Source: Corynespora cassiicola
Taxonomy: Eukaryota > Ascomycota > Dothideomycetes > Pleosporales > Corynesporascaceae
Direction: 5' to 3'
Length of the DNA stretch: 64,000 nucleotides
NCBI GenBank assembly: GCA_022059125.1
Contig: JAEUWY010000002.1
Location: 3,348,001-3,412,000, forward strand
Shown: positions 33,161 through 45,742 of the stretch, piece by piece
How positions within the stretch are numbered: the stretch's first letter is position 1
Layout of the letters: each line of letters opens with the position of its first letter
Notes under the pieces: model-generated
The model's database searches: none
The model's input: the letters and a program-made list of their open reading frames with translations, nothing else
Told to the model about the DNA's origin: nothing
Program-made: the position numbers and the translations under genes

Positions 33161-36100
33161 ATGCTCTCCGAACCCCCCACCGCCCTGTACTGGCCGGGCG
33201 TGGGCCGCTACAACATGGAGGCCCTCGTTTTCCTGTCCTCCGGCTGGCTCAAGACGGCATGCGTGCTGTCGGCCCTCTTCTGGTGCGTTGCCCGCACCCT
33301 GCACGCGCGCCCTACAGTCCGCTGACCGTGAACGCCTGCTTTCTAGGGTCGCCTTCCGTGCCTACCAGGTCCTCTCCAAGCCCGTCGACGAGCTCGTTGC
33401 CCTGCTCGGCCTCGAGGTCCCCGTTGCGCCGCTCGTCTCGCTGGCGGGCATCAAGGCCGACGGCGTCCTGCTGCACTGGAAACCGCCAGACCCTCGCTCG
33501 TCGGTTCTCAAATACATGATACGCATCAATGGAATAGACAGTATGTCGTCTTGCGCCTTGTAGAGCAAACTCCGGCTAATACCATCACCCCTCAGTCGGC
33601 GATGTTTCACCCCAAGAGACTTCGGTCACCATTGAAAATCTCAAACCCGACACTCACTACACGATCCGCATCGTGACCCTCAACTCTGCCAACTTCCAGG
33701 CTCCGAGCGTCCCCATCCGTCTCCGCACGCTGCCCGCCAATTCAGACCAATTTTACAGCACCACGCCGCATAAGCACGACCAGGAGGGCGCCGACGATGA
33801 AGACTACAACCCGACCCCTATTATCCGACCGAACAAGAACCTTGTCGATGTCATCATTCCTCCCCTCGTTGCACCCGTCATGACCAGGGAGCACAGCAAC
33901 AGCACTTCGCGTGTGCGCCGCTCTGAGCCTGGCCGCAGGAACTCCCCTGCTTCCCATTCAACCGACCATGCCCGCTCCGCTCAGGATGCCGACGACTCCA
34001 TGGAATCCATCAAGCAGCTGACGGAGAAACTGGACAGCCTCCGCCGCGACCTGGAAGATGTGGACAAGCAGATGCAAGAAGAGGAGGAAGAATTCCGGAC
34101 CTCGAAAGCTTCGCTCGTTGAAAAGCGCGATGAAAAGAAGGCTGCTCTCAAGGAAAAGGAGGATGCGAGCCGTGATCTTAGGAAAGAGGTGGCAAGCCTG
34201 GAACGTGCAAATGCTTCCGCCCAGACTCGTAAAGCTCAGCAGGAGAAGTTGCTGCGGCAAAAAGAAGCTGAGCGCCAGAAACTCAAGGATGACATGGCGC
34301 GATGGGTCCGTGAGGCTGGTGAGCTTCGTACTGCCGCAGAGTGCATCGAAAAGGAACGATCTGAATACGAGACCAGCTCTGAAACACGCCTGCAGGCGCT
34401 CAAGGACAAGTACGAGGACGAGATCCAGACGAACAAGAGCCTTGAGGAAACTATCCGCGAGAAGGGCACGCAAATCAAAGCTCTGGAAGAAGAGAGAAAA
34501 CAATTAGAGGAAGGCCAAGATGATGGAGATGCCCAAGACGGAACTGAGAATGCCGAAGCAGAGGAAGATCGGAGGTGGATCATCGCCCTAAACACTCTAC
34601 AGCAACGCTATGCTCATGCATGGACCATCTTCACAGAGGCTGAGCGCGCAAACCAGGAAGCTTCGGCGAGGATACAATACCTCCAGCAGCGCCGCATGAG
34701 CCAGCCGCAGCTCTTCTCTGGGGTGCCTGCCCAGGAACTTGCTCCAATGAGAAGAAACAGCGGACGTGCTCGACCCCTCAGCATGCGGGAACCTTTGACT
34801 TCTGGAGTGCCAGGAGGTTTTGTCCACTCGACGGCTGCCCCATTCAATACCACCATGGCCAACTCTTCTCCGACGTTTGCAACCGCCACTCCGTATTTCA
34901 ACCCTGTAAATGGAATGGCCATTCCCCCGCCCAGTGGCAGCAACATCACGTCCTTTTCCCAGGCAGAAATCGAGAGTTTGACTGGGGGTGCTCCTATGAG
35001 CCCTACAGCTGGCGCACTGCTTCCATCAGGTCTATTTGGCGACGAGACTGGATTGACGGACGCTGAGGATGAGGACGATTTGGGGCACCCGCAACCAACC
35101 CTGGATCCTTCTCCCAATCTCCGTCATGTCTTGCCAGGCCTCGGAGCCCCCGGTACCTTTGGAGCTTTCGAGCAAGTCCAGAGTCCCAGCTCGCCTGTTT
35201 CACCCCGGAGCCACTCTCCCAGCGCCTTTGCTAGCCCGCGCGAAAGTGCTGGTCAGCTTGCGTACTACCCCAACAAAGATAACCTGGTGGACAGTGATAA
35301 GCGGTCGATTCGCTCAACTTCTAGTTCTTTCATGAACAATGCGCCAACAACTCGATTTGGAAGCCTTTTTGGGTTGCATCGTCAACGGGGAAAGACATTG
35401 GAGGGTCCACCCTTGGGTTCCTTGAAGCCATCTCAAAGTCAGTCATTGCCTCGTCAGGAAGCTGGAGGCCTCGATCCCATTGGTACCCAGAGGAGGCGAG
35501 GAAGCCACTCTGGGGGCGCGTGGTATGATGCATTCGTGCGCACCAAGACTCAGCCTGTAGAGTCGGCCAGTAGCCCCAAGCATGTAGCGACGCGAAAACG
35601 AGCCTTTAACATGTTTGGTTCCAGGGGCGACCCGTGGCTAACCTCGGTGCTAGGTCTAGAGAGACCCTCGTCTCCCCGCCAGGGATCCACAAAGTCTGGA
35701 GAGGCAAACGTGCTTCCGCGGCCCTCGACGGAAAGCCAGACGCGTTTTGGATGGTCAGTCGACGCATTTGGAGCTAGAAGTAGCCCACTTGGTGTCGATT
35801 GGAGCATGAACAACAACAATTCGTCTTGGTCGCGACTACCGTCGAGGAGGCCCTCGCTACAGCATGGATCCTCTGCAAGCTTGTTAAACGATGACTTGCT
35901 GCAAGGAGATCTTCCTGACTTTGCTTCTACCACCCGATCTCCTACTCAGGCGCCCATTGGGACTCGGCCTCAGTCTTCTGCATCGCATATGCCACCGCAA
36001 ATCCCGCCCACGCCGCCCAAGCAGCTCAACCCAGCTGCGCCCCATTTCAAGAGCATCTTCATCAAGAAGGATAAGTCTGAAGAAGACAAGGCCACGGAGA

Positions 36101-36699
36101 AAGCCAAGAAGGCCGCCGAAAAGGAAGCGAAGAAGGCCGAGAAGAAGGAGGAAAAGAAGGCCAAGTCCTCTGGCAAGGAGAAGCTGCTCACCTCCGAGCC
36201 GTCGATCGACCTTAACAAGGACGCCAACTCACCTCTGGATCCAAGACTCTCGCGAGACAACCAGTCCCTGTCTACTGCAGACTATTCTGATGCTTCTCCC
36301 CGCGAGTCGCTCGAAAGATCCATATCTCAAGCCATCTCTGACACCCACGGAAAGGAGACGTTTATGCAGAAGCTCTCTCGCAAGAGCAGCTCCAGCCAGT
36401 TTCTTCAGTTTGGAAAGGCCAAGAGCTCACTGTTCTCGAAGAAGCCGACTGATGTGGTCACCCCAGATGAGCTTGACGAGGAGCACGGCGGCTTCCTAGG
36501 TGTCGGGAAAAGCACCGACAGCCCCGGAACGAGCCCTTCGATCGGAACCCCCAAAGACAAGTCGAGTGCCTTGAGCTGGGGCTCTATCAAGCGCATAGGC
36601 CGCAATCGTGACAAGACACCCAGTTTGCACGAAAGCATCGCCAGTGAAACCACTGGAGACGAAGGTGAGGGTTTTGAGACGACCAAGAGTACAGCCTGA
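33161..36699 (+). CDS. Membrane-anchored fibronectin type III / coiled-coil protein
   Basis: Exons 33161-33282, 33347-33540 and 33596-36699 give 1139 residues. One N-terminal hydrophobic segment (about 19-48, MEALVFLSSGWLKTACVLSA region) should anchor it in a membrane. A single fibronectin type III-like domain follows (about 65-145: GVLLHWKPPD, then NLKPDTHYTIRIVTLN). Residues ~215-380 form a long coiled coil with strong heptad character and high Glu/Lys content. The rest is Ser/Pro-rich and probably disordered, with a Lys/Glu-rich coil (about 800-840) and small basic patches. I recognise this as a conserved filamentous-ascomycete architecture but know of no assigned function. A scaffold or tether at an internal membrane is a reasonable inference. 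The second exon junction joins GID to IGDVSP within the FN3 fold, which supports the model. Confidence 0.85.
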
Positions 36700-37016
36700 A
36701 TGCAGTACACTTTTGGATTGGGTGTGAATCCTTACTTGGATAATACCGTAATTAGCTAAGGCCATTGAATGCATCTCCATGGAGTTGGTTGTTCTTTTCT
36801 CAACTGTATTTGTCGCTTTCACTGTTCTTTGTCCTGTGATGCGCTGTCCAAGCCTAAACACCTAGTGATTTTAATAAACGAAGGTAGCTCAGCCCTACGC
36901 AGGAGCCGCATCAGTGCCAAGCCCGGCCCCCAACCTCCATCGATCCACCCGCACCTCGAACTTCACCTTCCACCTTGCCAGCGGCGCGCACACGACTTCA
37001 AACCCGAACCGCCATC
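36700..37016. other. Intergenic between the FN3 gene and TAF9
   Basis: 317 bases with the 3' flank of the FN3 gene and the TAF9 promoter. A C-rich stretch precedes the TAF9 ATG. No gene seen. Confidence 0.5.
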
Positions 37017-37835
37017 ATGGCCTCTCCAGCACCCGCCGACATGGCGAACGGCATCTCAACGCCGCCGGCAACCGCCTCCAACGCCGCAAACCCCAGCCCA
37101 CCCACGGCCTCGAGCACGCAGCCCAACACGCAGCCATCGCAGCAGCAGACCTCCCAGCTCACCAACGGCGGCAGCGGCACCGGCCCCGCCAGCACCCCAG
37201 CGCAGCCCCTCAACCCCTCGTTCCCCGGCACCTCGCTCCAAGACACGGGCTCGACCAAGCGCCCGCGCGACGCGCGCCTGATCCACCTCCTCCTCTCCAA
37301 CATGGGCGTGCACGCCTACACGGAGCGCGTGCCCCTGCAGCTCCTCGACTTCGTGTACCGCTACACCTCGGGCGTGCTGAGCGACGCGCTGACGTACGAG
37401 CCGCCCGCGCACGCGCCGTCGGGGTCCAAGAAGGCGCCCAAGGACGACGATGGCATCTCGCTGAATGCGCTGCGCACGGCGGTGCAGGCGCGCGCAGCGC
37501 ATCAGTTTAGCGCGGCGCTGCCGAAGGAGTTCATGATGGATGTCGCGGCCGAGAGGAACAGGATTGCGCTGCCGAGGTTGGAGCGCGAGTTTGGGATGAG
37601 GCTTCCGCCCGAGCGGTACTGTTTCACGGGTGTGGGGTGGGGAGTTAAGGAGGCGTGGGAGGAGGAGGTTGAGGGTGGGGAGGAGAGTATGGATACGAGT
37701 GGAGGAGTTGGATTGGGTGGGCCCGTCGGGGGCGATACGGTCATGGGGGGTATGGATGAGGATGAGGAGCATGATGAGGATGAGTTTGAGGAGGTTATGG
37801 GCCTCAAGGATGATACCAATATGGCGAACGCATGA
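37017..37835 (+). CDS. TAF9: TFIID/SAGA subunit TAF9
   Basis: Single exon, 272 residues, starting at ATCATGG at 37017; the open frame begins earlier at a TTG. The first ~80 residues are Ala/Pro/Thr/Gln-rich and disordered. The histone-fold domain then shows KRPRDARLIHLLLSNMGVHAY, ERVPLQLLDFVYRYTSGVLSD, ISLNALRTAVQARAAHQF and LPKEFMMDVAAERNRIALP, the signature set of TAF9 (TAFII31). A moderately long acidic tail ends the protein. Family knowledge: TAF9 pairs with TAF6 by its H3-like histone fold and is shared by TFIID and SAGA, where it supports core promoter recognition and chromatin-directed activation. Assignment is confident. Confidence 0.95.
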   Translation: MASPAPADMANGISTPPATASNAANPSPPTASSTQPNTQPSQQQTSQLTNGGSGTGPASTPAQPLNPSFPGTSLQDTGSTKRPRDARLIHLLLSNMGVHAYTERVPLQLLDFVYRYTSGVLSDALTYEPPAHAPSGSKKAPKDDDGISLNALRTAVQARAAHQFSAALPKEFMMDVAAERNRIALPRLEREFGMRLPPERYCFTGVGWGVKEAWEEEVEGGEESMDTSGGVGLGGPVGGDTVMGGMDEDEEHDEDEFEEVMGLKDDTNMANA

Positions 37836-38607
37836 GGGAAGAGACGTGACTCGCGGAAGAGAATTTCGACAACGACGACGATGGCAAGGGTAGCCTCCGG
37901 TTCCGGCTACGACATGTGTGAACAGCACTGCACATGAAAGAGAGCTCCGTGGCAGAAAAATTGGGATTGGGCATGGCGCACAAAGGTGATTTACGCGGCA
38001 TTTCACGGCGTTGGGGGCTGGGTTGGTTTTGCTGGTAAAACCACAATACTTCACACGCACAGCACGGCTGGGTTCTGAATAGCAACAAGCTTACATTATT
38101 GTTCAAATCAACAGAGTTGATTAGATTTTATACATGGGCGTTGCAACCTATCATGTACAAGCATATGCTGACCTTAAATCATGACAGTCATTAGGCCTAA
38201 GAGCAAGAGACGCATTCAGCTCTTCGAAAATGATAAGAGTTAAGAATTGATAATTTTTTTTCTACCTCTGATGGGATTGAACGTTCGTCCGTTCATCTGT
38301 ATTGTACAAGTGCTTTTCATACAGGCCAACCAACTACCATGGCTTTCCGCTTTCTTCCTCTGGCTTCTGCTGGCATCAAGGGAAGGATAAGCTTTTGGTC
38401 CCTCGTAGTTGAAGCAGCAGTAGTACAATGAATGCGTAGGCAGACGGCATACGACGGCCAGAGACCATACGCTCTCTTTCGTGTTATACAACTTCGTAGC
38501 GGATATATCCCCCACGACCCAAAAACAAAAACGCCGATAATGCAATGCGAGTGAAGTCCACGTGCACTCCTACACACACCCCCCGCTTTCCTTCAAAAAG
38601 CCAGCCT
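37836..38607. other. Convergent 3' flanks of TAF9 and CMC1
   Basis: 772 bases with no supported gene. The middle (about 38,090-38,290) is AT-rich. A T8 tract at 38,254-38,261 and a nearby GGATTGAAC on the plus strand resemble Pol III signals on the minus strand, but no cloverleaf folds around them. Confidence 0.5.
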
Positions 38608-39281
38608 CTACCTCTTCCCCTCACGCGCCGCCTCACGCGCCAACTCAGCCCTCTTCCCCTGCAAATGCCCCTCCTCGTCCAGATTCCACCATTCCTTGTG
38701 TTTTCTGCGGCCTTCCTCGACCTTGCGCTCCATCTCCTCCTTGGCGCGCCTGCGCTCGCCCGCCAGCGCGAACCACTGCGCGCGCGCCTTGTCCATCTCC
38801 TCCTGTCCCTGGTACTGCAGCATACAGCTGTTCATTGTGATTTTTTGGTCGCGGCACGCCCAGACCATGGTGACGGTGCGGCCCATGGCGCACTGGGCAA
38901 AGGCTGGTGGAGGAGTGAGTCAGCATTCTGAGCTACGGTCTAGAAACGGAAACGTGTATGAGGGCAGACTGAGGGGTAGATAAGGCAGCACCGTAGGTTG
39001 AGGGCTATACAAGCTCCGATTCAAGGATGGAGACATGCCGACTTGGGGCTTTGGAGAAAGAATTGACGCGGCCTCGAAACTCAGGCCGGCGGGGAAAAAG
39101 GGTGACAGTGCAATGTACCTTTAATCTCCTCTGCGCACTTGTTGCGCACGTTCTTGTAGTACAGGTCCCGGACCTGCTGTTCCTGGGGTGCGGAGAGCGG
39201 CGTCGGGTTCGAGGGGAGCTTTTTGCCGGGCACGCCGGGGATGGCCATGGGGTCTTGGGGTGTCGGGGTTGCCATTGCCAT
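38608..39281 (-). CDS. CMC1: COX assembly mitochondrial protein Cmc1
   Basis: Exons 39281-39119 and 38903-38608 give 152 residues; the intron is 215 nt. The start is ATG at 39281, because the open frame begins at a GTG. The protein has the twin CX9C signature of a coiled-coil-helix-coiled-coil-helix domain: Cys-AEEIKAFAQ-Cys, with the intron splitting the motif, and Cys-RDQKITMNS-Cys. The block before it (LSAPQEQQVRDLYYK) matches the Cmc1 pattern. A helical Arg/Glu-rich tail follows. Family knowledge: Cmc1 is oxidised and trapped in the intermembrane space by the Mia40 relay and acts in early cytochrome c oxidase assembly, stabilising Cox1. Cmc2 is the main alternative; the N-terminal block favours Cmc1. 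Confidence 0.9.
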
Positions 39282-39743
39282 GGGGGGGTTCTCCGCTGGG
39301 AGAATGGAATTGGCGGTCACGCGGGCGAGGGCGGTTGCGGAGGGCAGTCGTGGGCGGAGATCGAGCTCGCGGAGCTGGGGTCGAGGTTCGGTGGTGGTGG
39401 TTCGAGATTGTCGGCCGTCGGGCGTGCTAAGGAGCAGGTGGGGAGTGTCTGCGCTGCTTCGGAGTGGGCAGGTGCCCCTTCCGCCGTTGGTTCATTTACT
39501 GGCTAGCCGAAAGGAGAACCTGGGCTCACGACACCTCCTGTTTGTATATCAATATACAAGCTCTCTCGGCACCCTTCTTCTATGATCTTTTCGAATATGA
39601 GTTTGTGCATGGACATGTAAACTCTTGCCCATTCGTGGCCACCGTGCTGCGATGGGCGATTTCACAATCTTTCCGATATTTGCAGCATAGCATCCTCACA
39701 TTGTATCAAACAAATACCCAGAGGCCCGTGGCACTCGGTCCAA
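39282..39743. promoter_or_regulatory. Divergent promoter: CMC1 (-) and metallophosphoesterase (+)
   Basis: 462 bases between diverging starts. The CMC1 side is GC-rich with a G7 run before the ATG, and the right half is AT-rich. No gene seen. Confidence 0.45.
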
Positions 39744-41551
39744 ATGGCCAGATACGCTCGATATGGTCCGAGCGACAGATATCACAGTCGTTCTGGCTCG
39801 TATGTTTCGCTGCAGTCGTTTGACTCATTTCTCTCTGGTTGTACCACCGATTCTCGACCTGCCACGCCGCCTGCACATTCACCACCAACGTTTTCCTCTC
39901 TCTTTTACTTTGCACTTTCGCTGTTTATCTCCACGCCGATAAAACGGCGGCTGCTTCTACTCTTCACCTTCCTGGTCTGTCTCTCCTTTACAGTCGTCAT
40001 GAAGTGGGAGAAATTGGTTTGGATCGCTGCTTCTACTGTCGGTGCATGGCCCACGGCTGGGAGGGGGCAGTCACGCCAATTCAAGTATGAAGGCTTGAAA
40101 TTTGGGTCCGATGGCAGGTTTCTCATCACCGTCTTTGAGGACTTTCACCTGGGAGAGTGTAAGTATACCTTTATCTTTTTACGATGCATAGGTCATACGC
40201 GAGAGGCATGTGTCAGTCTGCCTTTCTCAGAAGAAAGCTGCCATACCAACTTAACCAACCTATAATCGTAATTTACTCTGGTTTTTTGTTGGACTAACAT
40301 AACCAGCCCCCGACGAACACGGCCATGCGCTCGACGACAAGACAATCAGTGTCATGGAAAAGATCTTAGTCGCAGAGCCTGCTGACCTCGTGGTTCTTAA
40401 CGGCGACCTTGTCAACTGCGACAGTTACCCAGCTGATCCAAACTCTCTGATAGATCGCATCATCACACCTCTCATCAACAGGGAAATTCCATTTGCTGCT
40501 ACGTTTGGCAACCATGACAACGACAGGGCCTGCGATACGCGTGCAATGTCCCAGCATATGTGGGACAAAGCCCACAGTCTAAGCAAAAAGAAGCTCGCCT
40601 TCACCACTTCTTCGGTCCCGGGCGATCTCAGCAAAATTGGCACCAGCAATTACTTCATTCCCGTGTACGCACATGGTAGCGACAATCTGGAGATGATCCT
40701 GTGGTTCTTCGATAGCAGGGGTGGACGTAGCCACGACACCGGTCAAGACGAGGGCAACTTTGTTGATGAAGAAGTAGGATAGCTCCTGCACAACCAAACC
40801 TTCTGCTAACGCTCCCTAAGGTCGTGAAATGGTACATCGACACGCGTGATCGTATCAACAAGGAGCATAACCGCGACATTCCCAGCCTCATTTTTGTCCA
40901 CATCCCAGTCCATGCCGCCCTTGCCTTTCAGGACCAGCGCAACATGAAAGCCGCCCCAGGTATCAATGCGGAGAAGATCTTCTTCGAAAGCATGAACAGC
41001 GACCACCAATGGCTAAAGGCAGACATCCCCTTGATGAGCGCCATGACATCCGACAAAGGCCTGATTGCCACGTTCTCAGGCCACCTCCACGGCATAGATT
41101 GGTAGGTCCCACACCTCCCTTCTATCCACACATGAGCAGCCCACGCTAACCACCCAACCAACCACCCAGGTGCGCAAACTGGGCCAAACTCAAAGGCAAC
41201 GAGCCCGGCCCTGGAAACGGCAACGGCATCAAGATCTGCTTCGGCCGCCGAACCGGCTATACGGGCTATGGCGCCCACATGCGCGGCGCCCGCATGATCG
41301 TTGTGGAGCAGACCAGGCTCGCCAAACACGAGCTCGAGACTTGGATCCGCCTCGAGGACGGCAGCGTCTCGGGACAGGTCACGCTCAACTCGACGTTCGG
41401 GTCCGACTTGTATCCTGAGGTCAGTCGCAAGTATAGTAAGCTCGAGGATGACTTTGGCTGGAATCCGACGCCGGCTGGTCGCCCTGCGGGGCCGGTGTCT
41501 GTTATGAGCCTGAAGAAGCATATGCCACCGTCGTCTACGTTTGTTCCTTGA
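39744..41551 (+). CDS. Membrane-anchored calcineurin-like metallophosphoesterase (Dcr2-like)
   Basis: Exons 39744-40158, 40307-40773, 40821-41101 and 41170-41551 give 514 residues; all three introns are GT-AG and frame-preserving. A single hydrophobic segment at about 66-88 (RRLLLLFTFLVCLSFTVV) after a basic Ser-rich N-terminus suggests a type II membrane anchor. The phosphoesterase signatures follow: EDFHLGE (DxH position), NGDLVN, FGNHDND, VHIPVH and FSGHLHGIDW. Together these are the metal ligands of the Dcr2 / purple-acid-phosphatase-29 branch. Family knowledge: yeast Dcr2 is a phosphatase affecting cell-cycle entry and the unfolded protein response through Ire1. A signalling role here is possible but not shown. 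The catalytic set is complete, so it should be an active hydrolase. Confidence 0.88.
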
Positions 41552-41834
41552 GGAGATACGTGCCCGGCTGAGATAAGATGTCTGAGTTCAGGTTAGGTGG
41601 TGTTTGTATGGACAGAATGGCATACAAGTTAGATGGTGAGAAGTCTTTGATATACCTCTGCATGGGTTAGGAGTCAAAATACATAGAACGGAGGAGCGAT
41701 ACAATAATACCTTTTTTCGACATACCATCCCTCTATCCATCTCAAACTACGGAGTCATGGAAACGAAACGGAGTCAGAATTTAGGTTTGAAAGATTGGAT
41801 TGAGAAGTTATCACAAAGGAAGTAGGAATACCCA

Positions 41835-44800
41835 CTACGACCCCGCCTTCTCCCCCCCTTTCTTCTTCTCTCTAACCAGAAAATTCAACTTGCGAATCTC
41901 GGTCCACCGACTTAAACCCCCCATCTCAAGCACACTCATTCGCCTGAACTTCTGGCTGGGATTCCCAATCACAACAGGCGCCCAGCTGGGCCTCCGCCCC
42001 TTCGCCAGTTCTTCCTCCTGCGCCCACGCTTGCGTATTCCTGCGAGTCCCAAACACAGTGTGATTGGGAATGACCTGCATGCGGCGAAAACGCCACAAAA
42101 CAGCCGTGAGGAGAATCGTGAGCCCGAACAGAATCCCCGCCGTGACGCCCGTCGACGCCTGCGCGCCCCAGCGCCGCGTCATGATGCCCCCAACCTCTGT
42201 CGCGACAGCCGCCAGCATAAACGAAATCGTCTGCGCAACAAACACACCTGCCGTGACGCGCGGGAACGACGAGTAATTGGTGCGCCGCCTGCGATCCGCG
42301 ACGGCCAGCGACTCAACCCGGTGCCGCGTGTTGGTCCCCGGCTGCAAATCGCACGTGTCGAACGTCTCCATGATAATCCCGTGACACTCTGCGAGCGCGA
42401 GCACGCTGGCGAAGCCCACGGCACCCGCAAACACTATGGGCACCATGTAAGGCTTTGGGCGCCCCGCCGAGGATACAGTGTACGCAAGGCCCATGAGCGG
42501 CAGCACGAGCGTAAAGGCAATGCGGCGCACCAGGTGCGACGACCAGGTCACTTGGCGCTGGAAAGTCATGCTGTCGGTGCGGAAAGGGCGCTTGCGCTCG
42601 CGGGAAAAGAGACCAGCCTTGGTCAAGGGCACGGCGAGGAGCGCACCGATGGCGATGGACATAATGCCCAAGCCGACGAAGCGCGGATGCCACTTGTAGT
42701 CGCGCGACAGTAGGGAGCCCAGCAACACGATGACAAGCACAATCTGTGCATAGATCCAGCCCAGATACAGCGCCAGGACCAGGAAGCCAGGCTGACATAG
42801 CATCAACACCGATAGCTTGATACCAGCGCCCACCTCCTCGAACCAGTACTTGGGGCCCTCGGTATGCAGATGAAGTTTCACCTCGCCCCGCGACACGCGC
42901 CGCGTAATGTAGTTCTCGTCGTGGTCATAGACCTCGGTCACTGAGCGCCGGTATGCACAGCGCCGCGTCTCAGGCGCCAGAATGTTGAGCAGCAGCGCCG
43001 CTGCGAGCAGTATGACAGTGATGTAGAAGCCCCAGTCTGGCGTCAGAGCCTCGATGATGCCTGCGCCAATTTGGAAGCCCACAGCTAGCGAGCCGATGGT
43101 GCACCAGGACCAAATTCCGAGCCAGATGCCCATTCCACCACCGTGGCGACGTACGTCGTTGGGCATGACGAGTTCTTGGTGCGGATTTTTGCTTTGGAGA
43201 GATGCGCCGAATAGGTCGAGGAGCGTGGTGAAGTGGTTTACATTAACGAAGCCCAGAACTAGGCCTGAAAATGCTCGAGCTACTAAAAGGCCACTCTTGT
43301 AGCTGATATTGAGTGGCGAGCGTTTGGAGCCGACAATAATTGCTTGCGGGAACTGTAGAGGGAGGGCTATGGCTAGGCCGGCGAGAATCCAGGGCTTGCG
43401 GCCATGGAGTAGAGGAAGTGTCCAGGAGAGAAACGTGGATATGGCTAGAGCAAAGTAAAGACTAGAAGGGTGAGCATTTAGGCGTGGGTATCGACTTGGA
43501 AGGCTACTTACACCACATTTCCTACAATGGCTTGATGGCGTTCATCGGCCAACATGTACTGGATTCGGGGGACTTCGCCGGCCTACATATCATCAGATAC
43601 GTCAAGATGGTATAGTAAGGTAACTTGCATATATCCCAACGATGACGCCGATCAGAGCCGTATTTATGCATGCAATCGTGGCCATGATTCGCTTTCGCCC
43701 TGTTGACCAGTTCCGAGAGATGGGCTGTCGATGATGGTTCCGGCGAAGGCTGAACGTGTGTTGATTAACCTGCTCGCTGGCTTGAAATTCTCCCTTTTCT
43801 TGATGCAATCCAAGCGGCCGCCGACGGATTTGCACTTCTTCTTCGTCGTGAGAGGTGTCGAATTGGTTGTAGCTAGCTCTCGTTTGCAAGCGACGACGAG
43901 GTTTAGATCTCGAGCGGTCGCCATAGCTTTTATGACGCCTATGCAGACGATATTTCCTCGTTCCTTCATCTGTACCCATCACTCGCCGGTGACGTGGACG
44001 CCCCCTCGACTGCTCCCTGACTGTGGCTGGGCGGAGGGCAAAGTCCACATGTTCTCGGGCTGCAGCTTGGACAGGCTGTAGTGGAAGCAGCAAGTCACCT
44101 TGTGTGCTGTATTGAGATTGCTGCTCAGCAAATTCTTCAATGTCCGATGTAGATGTGAAGGATTTTTGGTCTTCTCGAGCTTCCCTTCGTTGGTATGCCC
44201 AGTCAATAGCATGCATGTCTCGTCCTTGGTCATGGTAAAACCTTTGGGGCGTTCTGATAACTGGGTACTTATGATGGTCTATATTTCGATGGACTGTTAT
44301 CCTTGGCGGGGGGTATGTATCATCTGAAGAAGACTCAGAAGCGGAAGTTTCCGGCGTTTCTGAAGACAGCTCCGGTGCAGGGACATCCATCATCAGAGTT
44401 TTTGGAGCTCCATGTGCTTCCTGCACAGCCTGCTTGGCATCTTCGATGATTTCGTATATTTCCTCGACTTGTTCTTGTTGGTCTATACTGTCTTCAATCA
44501 CTTCCACTGCTTCCTGGACCAGATCCTCTAATCCTTCAATGGTATTGCTAAGCCGCTTGGTGGTGACCCGTTCAAATGGGTGACGTCTTGGGATCGGATG
44601 TGTTGGCGATAGCTGGAATGACTTGAATACAGTCGGTGGAGAATGCGCATATACAACCCGTTCAGCAGGTCTCCGCGAGCCTCCCGGTGACTCGAGTCGG
44701 TCCAGATGGGCAGGGACAGGAGCAAGACTATCTGTCCATGGAACAGGCTCACCGAATGCATCCTCGTCTTGAAAGTTATCATTGATTATGACCAGTTTTT

Positions 44801-45185
44801 GGGCTGGGTCTCGTGAAGTTGGGCGAGGCGCAATCCGCCTCAACGGAGACGCTGGTTTCCGAGGAGTCGGGCCACGTTGAACTTGAGGGTCCACTCCTGC
44901 TGATGCCACACGAGGCTCGACGGAAGAAGTTCGAGATATACGCCGCAATTTAGATGTCGAGCCGGCTACTTGAACTGCAGAATTCTGCGATGACTTTGAA
45001 GGTGGTGGTTGCCTCCTTCGTTCTTGGGGCGAGGGTGTCACAAGCGGTGTAGATGGCGAGGATCCGCCGTCAAGCCAGGGAAGCCGTTTAGCGCTTTTTC
45101 GGGGGAGAGTGGTTTTCTTGGCTGTGGCTACATTTTTCGGGGGCGCTTTAATTGTTGCAGGCTTCTGTTCCCTGCTTCCCGACAT
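41835..45185 (-). CDS. MFS transporter with a ~500-residue N-terminal hydrophilic extension
   Basis: Exons 45185-43629, 43582-43512 and 43461-41835 give 1084 residues. The first intron has a GC donor: TAT then GCAAGT, with TAG acceptor. Splicing restores GIYAGEVPRIQY across the junction, so the upstream 1.5-kb frame and the downstream transporter are one gene. Residues 1-495 are Pro/Ser/Arg-rich, with an acidic helical stretch around 235-275, and look disordered and cytosolic. The first membrane helix begins near 500 (ATIACINTALIGVIVGIY). The loop after helix 2 reads LLHGRKPWILAG, an MFS-type signature, and about 12 hydrophobic segments follow. The C-terminus is short and basic. The substrate cannot be read from sequence. 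The long N-terminus suggests regulation or scaffolding. The start is the first ATG; the frame extends further to a TTG. Confidence 0.85.
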
Positions 45186-45742
45186 CTTGAATTGCCTAGG
45201 TGAAAAGGTCTTGGAAGACAAGTGCTGCCAGATTCGTGACAAGGTCTTTCGCGCTAATATTTATAGAGAGCAATATTAGAAGCTATTCTTGTTCGTATAG
45301 GGGAGCAGGTTGGCTCTAGTGGAAAACAAGGTGAGGTGGGGGTGGAAGCTGAATACTCGAGGCTGACAGGTGAGTGAAAAGTGGAGGAGACGACCAGCGT
45401 TCTCGGGGACAGAGATAGTCGTAAGGATGTGGGCAGAAGGAAGATTGGAGAAGCTGGTCGCGGAGGTTATGGCAGAAGTGGATTGCGGGTCGCGTGAGGA
45501 GTGAAGTGTCATTGGGGAGCAAGCAAAGAGTTGGTAAGTTTACAGCCTTGAGCCGATGGCTCTTTCCTCACATGTACACCATCAACCAACTGCAGAGGAG
45601 CAGCCACTCACCATCAGTTTTAGGGGAGGTGGATTTGTCGGAGTAAAACCGTAGTAACGAGCGGTTCCATGGTTTTGTATGCGTAACTTTGTCCACGTAT
45701 GGAACTTCTAGGTTTATCCTGTTAGTGTTCACATCTATGATA
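45186..45742. other. Intergenic between the MFS gene and the amidase gene
   Basis: 557 bases, MFS promoter on the left and amidase 3' flank on the right. No gene seen. Confidence 0.5.

Noticed and set aside
32852..33180. Open frames on both strands between the lipin and FN3 genes
   Set aside because: GC-rich promoter sequence; the frames overlap each other and show no motifs.
38254..38350. Possible tRNA or other Pol III gene on the minus strand (GTTCAATCC followed by T8)
   Set aside because: No acceptor, D or T stem can be paired around the B-box-like motif.
43602..45242. N-terminal MFS region treated as a separate gene
   Set aside because: Its last codons are the first transporter helix and a GC donor restores the conserved GIYAGEV motif.
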